A stretch of 64,000 nucleotides of DNA from Pirellula sp. (GTDB taxonomy: Bacteria; Planctomycetota; Planctomycetia; Pirellulales; PNKZ01), in the NCBI GenBank assembly GCA_013822735.1, contig PNKZ01000028.1, positions 1 through 64,000 on the forward strand, in the 5' to 3' direction. Below are positions 9,281 to 18,666 of this stretch, piece by piece; position 1 is the first letter of the stretch; each line of letters begins with the position of its first letter. A program made the translations under genes and the position numbers. The notes below the pieces were generated by a model. That model saw only the letters and a list, made by a program, of their open reading frames with translations, searched no databases and was not told the DNA's origin.

Positions 9281-9781
9281 TTACGAAAGCGGCAACATTT
9301 CGGCATACGAACGATCGAGCAGATCTTCGGCCGACAGTTGAAATGCGGATTGCAGGAATTCGACTTGCGCGCGGCCGGCCGAATCGTTGACTTCGGGACC
9401 AAGGATCGCCTCAAACTCGATGAAATCTCCCAACTCCGTCACAACGTCGAGATGAATTCTCACATTGTTGTAAAGAAAGATTTCGCGCTGCTTCTCAATC
9501 ACGGCACAGATTCCACAAGCAGATGCGAGCGTCTCGCGAAGCTCGGCCGGATGTGCCACCGCGACTAAACGATAGTCGCTGCCCTTCGGGCCAAACTGGT
9601 CGGACCGAGCGTACCAGACGAGTTGCGCCGTGCGGCCTTCGATTTCGCGAAGCTTGAGGCGGCCGTGTCGCACACGAAAGTAAGTGTCACGTTGCCGTTG
9701 CGACTCGGCGGGCGCCGTCGCGAGTGTGGCGGCGATTTGACGCGCCGCCGAAGGATCGCGCAGCCGTGCCTTCAACTCCAT
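9281..9781 (-). CDS. CYTH domain protein (class IV adenylate cyclase-like)
   Basis: The protein begins MELKARLRD, a variant of the N-terminal ExExK metal and phosphate binding motif of CYTH (CyaB/thiamine triphosphatase) enzymes, and continues with alternating charged strands (YFRVRHGRLKLRE, FLYNNVRIHLDVV, LGDFIEFEA) typical of the eight-stranded triphosphate tunnel. CYTH proteins act on nucleoside or organic triphosphates, polyphosphate or make cAMP; which one applies here is unknown. The track start at 9826 gives 181 residues, but the extra 15 residues do not fit the family, so I chose the ATG at 9781 (166 residues). Neither start has a clear ribosome site. A second CYTH gene is at 58421-58978. 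Confidence 0.72.
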   Translation of the reverse strand: MELKARLRDPSAARQIAATLATAPAESQRQRDTYFRVRHGRLKLREIEGRTAQLVWYARSDQFGPKGSDYRLVAVAHPAELRETLASACGICAVIEKQREIFLYNNVRIHLDVVTELGDFIEFEAILGPEVNDSAGRAQVEFLQSAFQLSAEDLLDRSYAEMLPLS

Positions 9782-9928
9782 GTTGCGGCGCGGGGTGGTT
9801 GCAAACAATCCCGTTGCATCGAGCATGAATACGGTCCCGGCGGATACGGCGGTCGAGAATGGCGCGCGAAGCGTGCAATTGTACGCGCGATGATGCCCGC
9901 GAACTCGGGCAATTATTGACCGACATCG

Positions 9929-11275
9929 CTATCGGAGTGATCCGCCGGCCGAACCTGCGGCCGTTTCCACTTGCGGTTTGTCGTAGATGGTCCAAACCGT
10001 CGCATGTTTGCGAATTTCAGCCAGGTACTTCACTCGGGCCGCTTCCTTACGCTGTTCGGTGATCTTCTTGCGGATCTCCGTTTGCGTTTCGGTGAACGGC
10101 TTGCGACCGGCCTCCACGCGTTCGACGACGCGAATGATATGGAAGCCCCGCTCGTCTTCTAATATCGGGCTCAGCGTGCCGACTGGGAGCGTGAACAATG
10201 CTTGGTCCAGAACGTGTGAGACGAGGCTGCCTTTAGTCGTCCATTTGACCGCGCCCCCTTCTTCGGCGGTCGAACCGTGTGAAACCTGTTTGGCGACCTC
10301 GAAGAAGGGTCTGCCGTCGAGCACTTGGTTGCCCGCGGCGGCGATTGCCGCGTAGGCTTCCGCCTTCGTCGGATGTCGATCGAAGCGAATGGAAATCTGT
10401 TCCCAGCGCGCCTTCGCTTCGAACTCATACTCCTTAGAATGCTCTTGGTAATAGCGGAGCATGTCCGCGTGCGTCACTTCTTGCTCGACCTTCACGCTTT
10501 GTGAGAGCCAAGAGTTTTGCAAGACCTGCTCGGCGAAGCTTCTTTTTTCTCGTTCGAGCGTCGTCCCTTCCTTGCGGAGCAACGCGTCGAGCTCTTGAGC
10601 GCTCCCGAGCTTGCGCTCTTTCAGCATTTGCGGAACGACGCTGTTGTAAAATTCTTCGTCAAACTTCTGCATCGCATTATTGTAGCCCTCTTCGGGAATC
10701 TTACGCTTAGCTTCCGCGACGATGATCCGGGTCTCGACAAGTTGCATCGTGCGCATCTTCATTAATTCGTCGAGCTGCGCCTGCACTTCAGGACTGTTGC
10801 GATCTTGCTTGGTGCGAATCAAATAGCTGTTAATTGAAGCCGTGACTTCACCGGCGAGAATGATCTCCCCCCCGACGCGTGCGACGACTTTAGCCCCTTC
10901 GAGCTCTTGCACCGCCGGTTGCCAGGAAATGGGACCGACGGTCGACAACGGCGGTTGCGATGAGAATTGCTGCGTCGTGCTCGTTGATGGAGTGCCGGTC
11001 GACGGAACGACGGGGCCGGGAGGCTGTCCCGAACCGACAAACGGCGACGGCGAGAACGCGCCGTTGGAAACGCCCCCCGGGGTAGGTTCGCCGTTTGTAG
11101 GTGCGGCGGCGTTTTGCGGGAAGAGCGGCGAGGCCGGCGATTGCGCACGGGCCTCATCGGGGCCGAACGAAAGCTGCGTCGGCAGGCCTTCGCGCGGCAG
11201 CCACTGTGCGGCGGCCGCCCAAAGCGTGAGGCTGGCGACGGTCAGATAGAATAGTCGGGTCACGGGCACTCTCAT
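9929..11275 (-). CDS. Parvulin-type peptidyl-prolyl cis-trans isomerase, exported
   Basis: The 448-residue protein has a signal peptide or membrane anchor (RLFYLTVASLTLWAAAAQWL), then a proline, serine and threonine-rich linker to about residue 110, then a SurA-like helical region and a PpiC rotamase domain at about 285-385 with FDRHPTKAEAYAA, GRPFFEVAKQVSHGSTAEEGG and RGFHIIRVVE. Such proteins help fold secreted or outer-membrane proteins. The track start at 11323 adds 16 residues before a methionine that is directly followed by a classic signal sequence, so I used the ATG at 11275. It lies 119 bp downstream of mfd, in the same direction. The substrate is unknown. Confidence 0.85.
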   Translation of the reverse strand: MRVPVTRLFYLTVASLTLWAAAAQWLPREGLPTQLSFGPDEARAQSPASPLFPQNAAAPTNGEPTPGGVSNGAFSPSPFVGSGQPPGPVVPSTGTPSTSTTQQFSSQPPLSTVGPISWQPAVQELEGAKVVARVGGEIILAGEVTASINSYLIRTKQDRNSPEVQAQLDELMKMRTMQLVETRIIVAEAKRKIPEEGYNNAMQKFDEEFYNSVVPQMLKERKLGSAQELDALLRKEGTTLEREKRSFAEQVLQNSWLSQSVKVEQEVTHADMLRYYQEHSKEYEFEAKARWEQISIRFDRHPTKAEAYAAIAAAGNQVLDGRPFFEVAKQVSHGSTAEEGGAVKWTTKGSLVSHVLDQALFTLPVGTLSPILEDERGFHIIRVVERVEAGRKPFTETQTEIRKKITEQRKEAARVKYLAEIRKHATVWTIYDKPQVETAAGSAGGSLR

Positions 11276-11394
11276 GTGTCCGAGTGGTCCAGGGCCGGCA
11301 TTTGCTTCCTGCAAATGTCGCAACGTCGGCGAGCCGGAAAGCGTTGCGGGGCTCGCGCAGCTACCGTCGTTGCGGGCGGGAGTATAGGAAGACG

Positions 11395-14300
11395 TTAGTC
11401 GTGCTGCAACAGTGATTTAATGAACGCCGTGGTCGCGTCGGCATCCATCGCACGAACGGGCATCGGCACGAACGCGCTCTTGGCGTCGGCAATGCGAATC
11501 GAGCCCTTGAGATGCTTGCTTAGCCGCTCGATTTTCGCTCGATCGTTGTAGCCGAACACCACGAACTTCTCTTCGAGATGAATCGATTCGACGCCCCAGC
11601 GGTGTGCTAGCACGCGCAGTTCCATCCGGGCCACGAGTCGATCGACTGCTTCCGGTCGCGGGCCGAACCGATCGAGCATTTCCGTCGCAAGATCGTTCAG
11701 ATCTTGCAGGGTGGAAACGCGCGAAAGCCGTCGATAGAGGTCGATCTTGTGCCGTTGGTCCGGTACGTAACGTCGCGGCAGGTATGCCTCGCCCGGCAGA
11801 TCGATGTTGACCTCGACGTGCTCCTTCGGAGGCAAGTTCTGCAGCTGTCGCACCGTCTTTTCGAGCAACTCGCAATAGAGTTCATAGCCTACCGTGGCGA
11901 TGTGCCCGCTTTGCTCGGTGCCGAGAATATTGCCGGCGCCGCGAATTTCCAAGTCGCGCATGGCGATGGCGAAGCCGGCACCCATCTCGCTGAACTCTTC
12001 GATCGCGGCCAGGCGCTTGGCAGCCGTGGTGGTCAGCGGCTTGTTTTCGTCGAGCAACATGTAGCAATAGGCGCGATGCTTGTACCGGCCGACGCGCCCG
12101 CGCAGCTGATGGAGATCGGCCAAGCCGTAGTGGTCGGCTTCATCGATGAAAATCGTATTGGCGTTGGGTATGTCGAGCCCGCTTTCGATGATCGTCGTCG
12201 CTAGCAGGCAGTCGAACTTGTGGGCGATGAAATCGAGCATCACCTCTTCCAGTTCCCCTTCCCCCATCTGGCCGTGGCCAATGCAAATGCGCATTTCGGG
12301 CACGATCGATTGCAGCCGATGAGCGACTTGCTTGATGTCCTGGATGCGGTTGTGCACGAAGAACATCTGCCCGTTTCGGTTCAATTCGCGCAGGGCGGCC
12401 GCGCGGAAGATCTCGGGGGTGAAACGCGTAACACGTGTTTCCACGGCCAAGCGGTCGGCCGGCGGCGTCTCCAAGTTGGAGATATCGCGCAGCCCCAAGA
12501 GCGACATATGCAGGGTTCGTGGAATCGGGGTAGCGCTGAGCGTCATTACGTCGACGACGTGCCGGAGCGCCTTAAGTCGTTCTTTCACGCCGACGCCGAA
12601 GCGTTGCTCTTCGTCGATTACGATCAAGCCGAGATTATGAAACTTCACGTCTTGCGACACCATGCGATGGGTGCCGATAACGATGTCGAGCGAGCCGTCT
12701 GCCATGCCGGCGATGATCGCCCGCTCTTCTTTGGGCGTGCAAAACCGGCTGAGCACCGCGATTTTGAACGGGAATTCGGCCATCCGCTTGCGGAACGTAC
12801 GGCCGTGTTGATCTGCCAGCACCGTCGTGGGCACGAGCACCGCCGTTTGAAAGCCCGCATCAACCGCCTTGAAGACGGCCCGCATCGCCACTTCGGTCTT
12901 GCCGTAACCGACGTCACCGCAAATCAGCCGATCCATCGGACGCGGCAAGTGCATGTCTTCTTTGGATGCCTTGATCGCCGCGGCTTGGTCGGGCGTTTCC
13001 GTGTAGGGAAACGACGCGTCGAACTCTCGGCACCATTCCGTGTCTTCTGGAAAAGAGATGCCTTGCCGCACGGCGCGGGCCGCCTGCAGATCGAGCATGT
13101 CGGCGGCCATGTCGAGCACGGCTTCCTGCACCGACGCTTTCTTCTTCGCCCACGTGGCGCCGCCGATCTTCGCTAAGGGAGGGCGAGTTTTTTGGCCGCC
13201 GACGTACTTCTGCACCAAGTCGATCTTCGAGGCCGGCACATAAATCTTCGTCCCGCCGTCGAACTCAAGCTCCAAATGCTCTTCGGCCCGATCGTCTTTC
13301 TCCAGCAAACGCATGCCGCGGTATTTTCCGATGCCGTGCCCGATGTGCACGACGTAGTCTCCCTCGCGAAGGTCGAGAAAGCTGTCGATTACGCGGCCGA
13401 GTCGACGTCGCGAAGGGCGACGCACTTCCTCGCGGTGGAAGAGTTCGCCGCCGCTGATCAGTAGGAGTTTGTCGCTCAGCAGACGAAACCCGCTTCGCAG
13501 AAATCCGATCGGGTAGTGCAATCGCCCGGTTTGGGCAGGTTTGGTCCCGGCAAACACCTCGGCCAGACGCTGCGCCTCGGCTTCTGTCGTGCAAACGATG
13601 AACAGGTCCTGTCCTTCTCCGATGCTCTCCAACTCGCCCCTTACCTTGCCGATATCACCGCTAAATCGCTCGACCGACTCGATGCGGAGGTGGCACGTCG
13701 TTTCGAGCGAGGTGGTCGAAATGGCCGAGGCGGTTACCGAGGGAAACGAGTACATCCGCCGCAGCGCATCGGAAACGGTGTACAGTTCGTCGGGCTTGTC
13801 GAGCCTAGAAAGGTAGTGGCGCCCCTCCTCTTCGAGCTCGTGCGGCTCGACCAGCAAGACCCACGACCCCTTCGGCAGGTAAGCGGCCACATGCTCCCCG
13901 CGCGCCGCATCGGGCCGCAACACGGTGACGTCGACGGTATCGAGCGGCTGCAAACTGCGCTGCGTCGCAAGATCGAACCGCCGGAGCGATTCGATGTTGT
14001 CGCCGAAGAATTCGACGCGCACCGGGTCGAACCAGTCGGGGGCGAACAGATCCAGAATTCCGCCGCGCAACGAGAACTCGCCGGGAAGTTGCACTGCGCC
14101 GGTATGCTCAAACCCTTGTTCGACCAGCCAGCGCGCTAGGGCTTCCGGCTCCATGGTCTCGCCGGCGCGAATGCGGCGCGTTTGAGCGGCCAGCAATTGT
14201 GGGGGCGGCACCGGCTGCAGAATGCTCTGAATACTGGTGACGACGAGCCTGGGCCGATCGGCGTCGCTAAGCCGCTTGAGCAGCCGCATGCGGTCGCCGT

Positions 14301-14631
14301 ACACCTCGTCGCGGACGATCAATTCCGAGGGGAGCGTTTCCCACGCCGGAAACTTTTCGACGCGCAGCTCCGTGAAAACGTTGAGCTCGTCACAGAATTC
14401 GTCGATATCGGCCGGATGCGGACAAACGACGCAAAGCGTGGCCGGGCAATGGCCCACCAGAGCCGCCGCCACGAGCGCGCAGCTCGACCCCCGAACTCCG
14501 TCGAGCGTTGCTCCATGTCCTGCGTGCAGGCTGGCCAATACTTCGTCGAAGCCTTTTTCAGAATCAAGGCGGCGCGCGAGCGATCGTAATCGCTCCGCGG
14601 CGCCGACCTCTTTAGCGGCCACGGCGCACAT
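11395..14631 (-). CDS. mfd: Transcription-repair coupling factor
   Basis: Mfd is an ATP-dependent translocase that removes stalled RNA polymerase from damaged DNA and recruits UvrA. The 1078 residues show the N-terminal UvrB-like module (FPAWETLPSE, GGILDLFAPDW), the RNA polymerase interaction domain beginning near residue 420 (GDYVVHIGHGIGKYRGM), the helicase motor with Walker A GDVGYGKTEVAMRA near 570, DEEQRFGV near 673 and LSATPIPRTLHMSL, the RGRVGR motif of helicase motif VI, and the C-terminal TRCF domain (LPGEAYLPRRYVPD). Length is slightly shorter than E. coli Mfd at 1148. The start ATG at 14631 lies 100 bp from the divergent promoter of the next gene. Confidence 0.97.
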   Translation of the reverse strand: MCAVAAKEVGAAERLRSLARRLDSEKGFDEVLASLHAGHGATLDGVRGSSCALVAAALVGHCPATLCVVCPHPADIDEFCDELNVFTELRVEKFPAWETLPSELIVRDEVYGDRMRLLKRLSDADRPRLVVTSIQSILQPVPPPQLLAAQTRRIRAGETMEPEALARWLVEQGFEHTGAVQLPGEFSLRGGILDLFAPDWFDPVRVEFFGDNIESLRRFDLATQRSLQPLDTVDVTVLRPDAARGEHVAAYLPKGSWVLLVEPHELEEEGRHYLSRLDKPDELYTVSDALRRMYSFPSVTASAISTTSLETTCHLRIESVERFSGDIGKVRGELESIGEGQDLFIVCTTEAEAQRLAEVFAGTKPAQTGRLHYPIGFLRSGFRLLSDKLLLISGGELFHREEVRRPSRRRLGRVIDSFLDLREGDYVVHIGHGIGKYRGMRLLEKDDRAEEHLELEFDGGTKIYVPASKIDLVQKYVGGQKTRPPLAKIGGATWAKKKASVQEAVLDMAADMLDLQAARAVRQGISFPEDTEWCREFDASFPYTETPDQAAAIKASKEDMHLPRPMDRLICGDVGYGKTEVAMRAVFKAVDAGFQTAVLVPTTVLADQHGRTFRKRMAEFPFKIAVLSRFCTPKEERAIIAGMADGSLDIVIGTHRMVSQDVKFHNLGLIVIDEEQRFGVGVKERLKALRHVVDVMTLSATPIPRTLHMSLLGLRDISNLETPPADRLAVETRVTRFTPEIFRAAALRELNRNGQMFFVHNRIQDIKQVAHRLQSIVPEMRICIGHGQMGEGELEEVMLDFIAHKFDCLLATTIIESGLDIPNANTIFIDEADHYGLADLHQLRGRVGRYKHRAYCYMLLDENKPLTTTAAKRLAAIEEFSEMGAGFAIAMRDLEIRGAGNILGTEQSGHIATVGYELYCELLEKTVRQLQNLPPKEHVEVNIDLPGEAYLPRRYVPDQRHKIDLYRRLSRVSTLQDLNDLATEMLDRFGPRPEAVDRLVARMELRVLAHRWGVESIHLEEKFVVFGYNDRAKIERLSKHLKGSIRIADAKSAFVPMPVRAMDADATTAFIKSLLQHD

Positions 14632-14707
14632 CGTGCCGGAATTCTAGCGGCCAAGTAGTAAAGCGAAAAGGCGAGCCGCATGTAGGATTGTTCCCGTGAC
14701 TGCCGGT

Positions 14708-14736
14708 TTGCTCTGCGCAGCGGCGCGGCCTATAAT
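14708..14736 (+). promoter_or_regulatory. Sigma70-type promoter of the oxidoreductase gene
   Basis: TTGCTC at 14708-14713 and a perfect TATAAT at 14731-14736 are separated by 17 bp. The predicted start of transcription is about 58 bp before the ATG at 14801. The -10 is also seen in similar context (cTAtAATgcc) before other genes in this window. Confidence 0.6.
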
Positions 14737-14800
14737 CGCCGCTTCCCACGACACCCGCACGGCGATCAGGCCGTTTCCTTCTACTTTGAGGACACTTCGC

Positions 14801-15892
14801 ATGCCTTTCGGTTTCGGCATTATCGGTTGCGGCATGATCGCGAATTTCCACGCCAAAGCGATTGAAGACATCAAGGGCGCGAAGCTGGTCGCTTGCTTCG
14901 ACAATTTCGGCGCGGCCGCTGAGAAGCTAGCCGCTACCTATAAATGCAAAGCCTACGCGAAGCTGGAAGACATGTTGGCCGACCCGAAGGTCGACGTCGT
15001 AACGATCGGCACGCCGAGCGGCGCCCACATGGAGCCGGCCATTGCCGCTGCGAAGGCCGGCAAGCATGTAATCGTCGAAAAGCCGCTGGAGATCACGCTC
15101 AAGCGTTGCGATGCCATTATCGACGCCTGCGATAAGGCCGGCGTGAAGTTGGCGACGATCTTCCCCTCGCGATTTCATGATTCGAGTCGCGAAATCAAGA
15201 AGGCGATCGACGCGAAGCGTTTCGGTAAGCTCACGATGGGCGATGCCTACGTCAAATGGTTCCGCACGCAGCAATACTATGATAGCGGCAAGTGGCGCGG
15301 CACGTGGGAACTCGACGGCGGCGGCGCGCTGATGAACCAAGCCATCCATAGCGTCGATTTGCTCACGTGGCTCATGGGCCCTGTCGTGGAAGTCCGTGCT
15401 CAATGGGCCACGCTGGCGCACGAGCGCATCGCAGTGGAAGATACGGCCGTCGCCACGTTGCGCTTTGCCAATGGCGCTCTGGGCGTGATGGAAGCCACGA
15501 CCGCGGCGTTTCCCGGGTATCTCAAGAAAATCGAGATTCACGGCTCCGAAGGCTCGGCGTGTATGGAAGAAGAAGATCTCGTGAAATGGGATTTCGCCAA
15601 GGCCGACAAGCGCGACAAGATGATTCTCGAAGCGATGAACTCGCGCAAGAGCACCGGCGGCGGCGCCGGCGACCCGACGGCCATCGGCCATCACGGGCAT
15701 GCTCGGCAGTTTGAAGACCTGCTCGACGCCGTGAAGAAGAACAAAACGCCGAGCGTCGATGGTCAGGAAGGGCGCAAATCCGTGGAAGTGATCTTGGCGA
15801 TCTACAAAGCGGCCGAGTCGGGCAAGCCGGTCCTGTTGCCGCTCGACAAAGATCCGCCGCTCAACGCGCGCAAAATCAAGATCGACAAGTAA
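14801..15892 (+). CDS. Gfo/Idh/MocA family oxidoreductase
   Basis: The 363-residue protein has the N-terminal NAD(P)-binding fold (FGIIGCGMIANFHAKAI), the GTPSGAHMEPAIAAAKAGKH segment, the EKPLEITL lysine motif near residue 98, and a C-terminal alpha/beta domain with GGGALMNQAIHSVDLL. Members oxidise or reduce sugars and sugar derivatives; the substrate cannot be told. The track start at 14696 overlaps the promoter. The ATG at 14801 has TTGAGGA upstream and begins the fold directly. It lies 98 bp before the Rieske gene in the same direction. A second family member is at 48796. Confidence 0.9.
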   Translation: MPFGFGIIGCGMIANFHAKAIEDIKGAKLVACFDNFGAAAEKLAATYKCKAYAKLEDMLADPKVDVVTIGTPSGAHMEPAIAAAKAGKHVIVEKPLEITLKRCDAIIDACDKAGVKLATIFPSRFHDSSREIKKAIDAKRFGKLTMGDAYVKWFRTQQYYDSGKWRGTWELDGGGALMNQAIHSVDLLTWLMGPVVEVRAQWATLAHERIAVEDTAVATLRFANGALGVMEATTAAFPGYLKKIEIHGSEGSACMEEEDLVKWDFAKADKRDKMILEAMNSRKSTGGGAGDPTAIGHHGHARQFEDLLDAVKKNKTPSVDGQEGRKSVEVILAIYKAAESGKPVLLPLDKDPPLNARKIKIDK

Positions 15893-15990
15893 GGTTCCTC
15901 TTCGAGTCGTGCCGAACGATGCGCAGCGCCCATGTCGGGCTTAGCCGCCGCGTCCGCGCGGCGCTCCCTACCCCGACGCGCAAACATTGC

Positions 15991-16314
15991 ATGTGGATCA
16001 CGGTTTGCCAATCCGCCGACGTACCGCCTGGCACGGGGCGTGAGGTCGTCGTCGTCGATCAGATCGTAGCGATCTTCAACGTCGACGGTGCGTTTTACGC
16101 GCTCGACGGCGTCTGTCCGCATCAGGGGGGGCCGCTTGGAAAGGGCTCGCTGCAAGGTTGCGTTCTCACCTGCCCTTGGCACGGTTGGCAGTTCGACGTT
16201 CGCAACGGCGAGTTTCAACTCCACAAATCGATTGTCCAACCGCAATTCGACGTGCGCGTGGTAAACGGCGACGTACAAGTGCGCGTCGTTTCCGAGTTGC
16301 CGAAGCAAACCTGA
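15991..16314 (+). CDS. Rieske [2Fe-2S] ferredoxin, NirD-like
   Basis: This small 107-residue protein carries the two Rieske cluster motifs, CPHQGGPL near residue 45 and CPWHGWQFD near residue 64, with the usual spacing and a downstream conserved region. It is a soluble electron carrier or a small subunit like those of nitrite reductase or dioxygenase systems; no partner oxygenase or reductase is adjacent. The ORF track starts 24 codons upstream. The ATG at 15991 places the fold at the N-terminus (MWITVCQSADV), as in stand-alone Rieske ferredoxins. It may be read through from the oxidoreductase. Confidence 0.85.
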   Translation: MWITVCQSADVPPGTGREVVVVDQIVAIFNVDGAFYALDGVCPHQGGPLGKGSLQGCVLTCPWHGWQFDVRNGEFQLHKSIVQPQFDVRVVNGDVQVRVVSELPKQT

Positions 16315-16419
16315 CTCTTCTGGGGTGGAACCTCGCTTGTGACTCTCGGCGTGTTGCGGTAACCTGCCGGCTTGCGATGTTCAGGGCGTCGCACACCGGT
16401 TTGTTTGTTCGAGGTTCGC

Positions 16420-17376
16420 TTGGCGATCGTTTACCGCACGTTTCGCAATTCTGATCCGCCGCATTTGGTCGACATCTGGCGCTCGCAGCCCCCGGAGCGC
16501 GCGCTGGCTCAGCCGATGTCGATCGATATCTTCGATCAACTGATTCTGGCCAAGCAGTATTTCGATCCCTTAGGGTTGATCGTAGCCTGCGACGGCGATC
16601 TTCCCGTCGGCTTCGCTCACGCGGCATTTGGCCCCAACGACGAAGGTTCCGACGTTGCCACGCAGATGGGAGTGACGCATCTCGTGATGACGCGCGCCCA
16701 TTACCAACGCCGCGGCATCGGGCGCGAGCTACTCACGCGCGCCGAAGCGTATCTCCGCGGTCGTGGTGCCGGCGTGCTTTATGCGGGCGGGATCGGACAT
16801 TTAAACGGCTTCTATCTCGGCATGTACGGCGGTAGCGAGTTGCCCGGCGTCCTTGATTCGTCGCACGCGGCCCAAGAATTCTTTCGCTCGGCCGGTTATC
16901 GCGAGATCGATCGCACCATCGTGATGCATCGCGAGACGGCGACGTTTCGTCCCCCGGTCGATCGGCGCCTGATGCAGTGGCGGCGCAATGCTGTTTTGCG
17001 ACTGATCAACGATCCCCCGCCGAACTCCTGGTGGCAGGCGTCGACGACCGTGGACTTCGCCCACCTCCGCTTTGAGCTTGATTTAAAGTTGCCGCCGACG
17101 ACGGCTGCGGCCGGCGTCACGTTTTGGATGATGGAAACCCAGTCGGCGGCCTGGGGCGTGCAAGCGGCCGGAATGACCGACTTGGTCGTGCGCCCGGAAC
17201 TGCAACGCCAAGGCCTCGCGATGTACCTGATCGGCGAGGCGATTCTGCAACTTCGCAATTACCAAATTGCGCTCATCGAAGTGCAAACGATGCTGAGCAA
17301 TCGACCGGCCGTGGAGCTTTACAAAAAGCTCGGTTTTACCGAAGTCGATCAAGGCGCCGTATTCCGCAAGGAATAG
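16420..17376 (+). CDS. Tandem GNAT-domain acetyltransferase
   Basis: The 318-residue protein contains two GNAT folds. The first spans about 1-160, with acetyl-CoA loop residues VMTRAHYQRRGIGRELL. The second spans about 190-318, with DLVVRPELQRQGLAMYLIGE and a final ELYKKLGFTE motif typical of the family. The acceptor is unknown. The C-terminal domain has the more complete signature, so the first copy may be structural or may bind substrate. The track start is a TTG at 16372. A later TTG at 16420 is preceded by GAGG and gives a compact N-terminus (AIVYRTFRNSD); the exact start is uncertain. It converges with the hydroxyacid dehydrogenase gene 9 bp away. Confidence 0.82.
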   Translation: MAIVYRTFRNSDPPHLVDIWRSQPPERALAQPMSIDIFDQLILAKQYFDPLGLIVACDGDLPVGFAHAAFGPNDEGSDVATQMGVTHLVMTRAHYQRRGIGRELLTRAEAYLRGRGAGVLYAGGIGHLNGFYLGMYGGSELPGVLDSSHAAQEFFRSAGYREIDRTIVMHRETATFRPPVDRRLMQWRRNAVLRLINDPPPNSWWQASTTVDFAHLRFELDLKLPPTTAAAGVTFWMMETQSAAWGVQAAGMTDLVVRPELQRQGLAMYLIGEAILQLRNYQIALIEVQTMLSNRPAVELYKKLGFTEVDQGAVFRKE

Positions 17377-17385
17377 GATTCACGG

Positions 17386-18390
17386 CTAGAACCAGTTCTT
17401 CTTGTCGACGACGTTACGCAACGGCTCGCCGCGCACGAACCGGCTCACGTTGTCGAGCAGCGTCGCCAGATGCCGCTCGGCGATACGCGGCGAGCAGGCC
17501 GCTACGTGCGGCGTGATAAGCACGTTCGGCATTTGCCAGAGGCGATGCTCCTTAGGGAGCGGTTCGGTCTCGAACACGTCGAGTGCCGCGCCGGCCAATT
17601 CCCCGGCATCCAGTGCCGCGACGAGATCGTCGAGCCGAACGATGGCGCCGCGACCAATGTTGATGAAGTACGCCGATCGTCGCATTTTGCGAAAGTGAGC
17701 TCGATCAAACATTCCGGCGGTTTCGGGAGTATGCGGCGCGCAAACGACGACAAAGTCGCTGGCTGCCAGCAGGTCGCCGAGTCGGGCCATCGGCCAAAGT
17801 GCCTCGACGCAATCTGGCGCAGAAGTTTGCAGCGGATCGACCGCCAGCACGCGCATCCCGAATGCCGACCCGCGGCGGGCAGTTTCCGCTCCGATCGCCC
17901 CCAGGCCGACGATGCCCAACGTGCAGTCTGCTAGATGCAGGTGGGCCTGGTCGCGCGGCGTCGCCCGGCCGGGGCCGGAGATGAAGTTTTGTCCGGCGTT
18001 TTCCGCATCGCCGATCGGTTGCCAAAGCCGCTGTTGCTGGTGCCGGAGATAAACATGCAGATTTCGAGCGAAGCAAAGAATGTAGCCGAAGACGTGGTCG
18101 GCAATAACGTCGGAGAAAATCCCCCGCATGTTGGTGAGCGTACAAGGGTGCTCCACCAACTCGTCGAAGATGTAGTGTTCCAGGCTCGCGGTGGGGGACT
18201 GCACCCAACGCAATTGCCGGGCTGCCGCAAGTAGGTCCGGCGTGAGCTTACCGAAGAATGCATCCGCGTCGGCGATGACGCTCAGGGCCTCGGCCGTTGT
18301 CTCGGCTTGCACAACTTCGGCTCCCGCCGCAGCCTCGCGCACGGAGGCGGCACGGTCGGCATCAAGAGCAGGGTAGCAGACAAGCTTCAT
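17386..18390 (-). CDS. D-2-hydroxyacid dehydrogenase (NAD-dependent)
   Basis: The 334-residue protein has the D-isomer specific dehydrogenase layout. The NAD-binding loop is GIVGLGAIGAETAR near residue 145. The catalytic residues are visible as the arginine in NIGRGAIV, the glutamate in FETEPLPKEH and the histidine in ITPHVAACSP. Relatives include glyoxylate/hydroxypyruvate reductase and phosphoglycerate dehydrogenase. There is no ACT domain, so serine synthesis is less likely, and the substrate is open. The track start is a TTG at 18402; the ATG at 18390 has GGAG at good spacing. It follows the YjfB-like gene in the same direction. Confidence 0.87.
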   Translation of the reverse strand: MKLVCYPALDADRAASVREAAAGAEVVQAETTAEALSVIADADAFFGKLTPDLLAAARQLRWVQSPTASLEHYIFDELVEHPCTLTNMRGIFSDVIADHVFGYILCFARNLHVYLRHQQQRLWQPIGDAENAGQNFISGPGRATPRDQAHLHLADCTLGIVGLGAIGAETARRGSAFGMRVLAVDPLQTSAPDCVEALWPMARLGDLLAASDFVVVCAPHTPETAGMFDRAHFRKMRRSAYFINIGRGAIVRLDDLVAALDAGELAGAALDVFETEPLPKEHRLWQMPNVLITPHVAACSPRIAERHLATLLDNVSRFVRGEPLRNVVDKKNWF

Positions 18391-18468
18391 GATCGGCTCC
18401 AAACAAATAGGAGCGAATCATTGGAACGAAACGGGCAAGCCGAATCAACGGCCGGTTTTGGCCTGCGG

Positions 18469-18666
18469 CTAGGCCCGTGCGTCGAACTGCACGCCCTTGC
18501 CGAGCTCTTTGGCAATGTCCGACGCTGCTTGGATCAGTTCGACCATGGCGTCCCCCTGCACTTGGGTCGCATCCAGCGATTTGCGAATGACGGCGACGCC
18601 GATCTGCGCCTGCACTTGGCTTTGTTGCGCTTGAAAGACGCTGCTGATGCCGTCGCTGCTACACAT
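18469..18666 (-). CDS. YjfB-like putative motility protein
   Basis: This 65-residue peptide is glutamine-rich and helical: QAQQSQVQAQIGVAVIRKSL, then DATQVQGDAMVELIQAA. The pattern matches the small YjfB family, annotated as putative motility protein, in which a short N-terminal segment is followed by this QxQxxxxVxxKxLDxxxxxG block. The function is not established. It has no signal peptide. The gene is 78 bp upstream of the dehydrogenase start and on the same strand. The start ATG at 18666 has only a weak ribosome site. The call rests on pattern recall, so it is moderate. Confidence 0.6.
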   Translation of the reverse strand: MCSSDGISSVFQAQQSQVQAQIGVAVIRKSLDATQVQGDAMVELIQAASDIAKELGKGVQFDARA

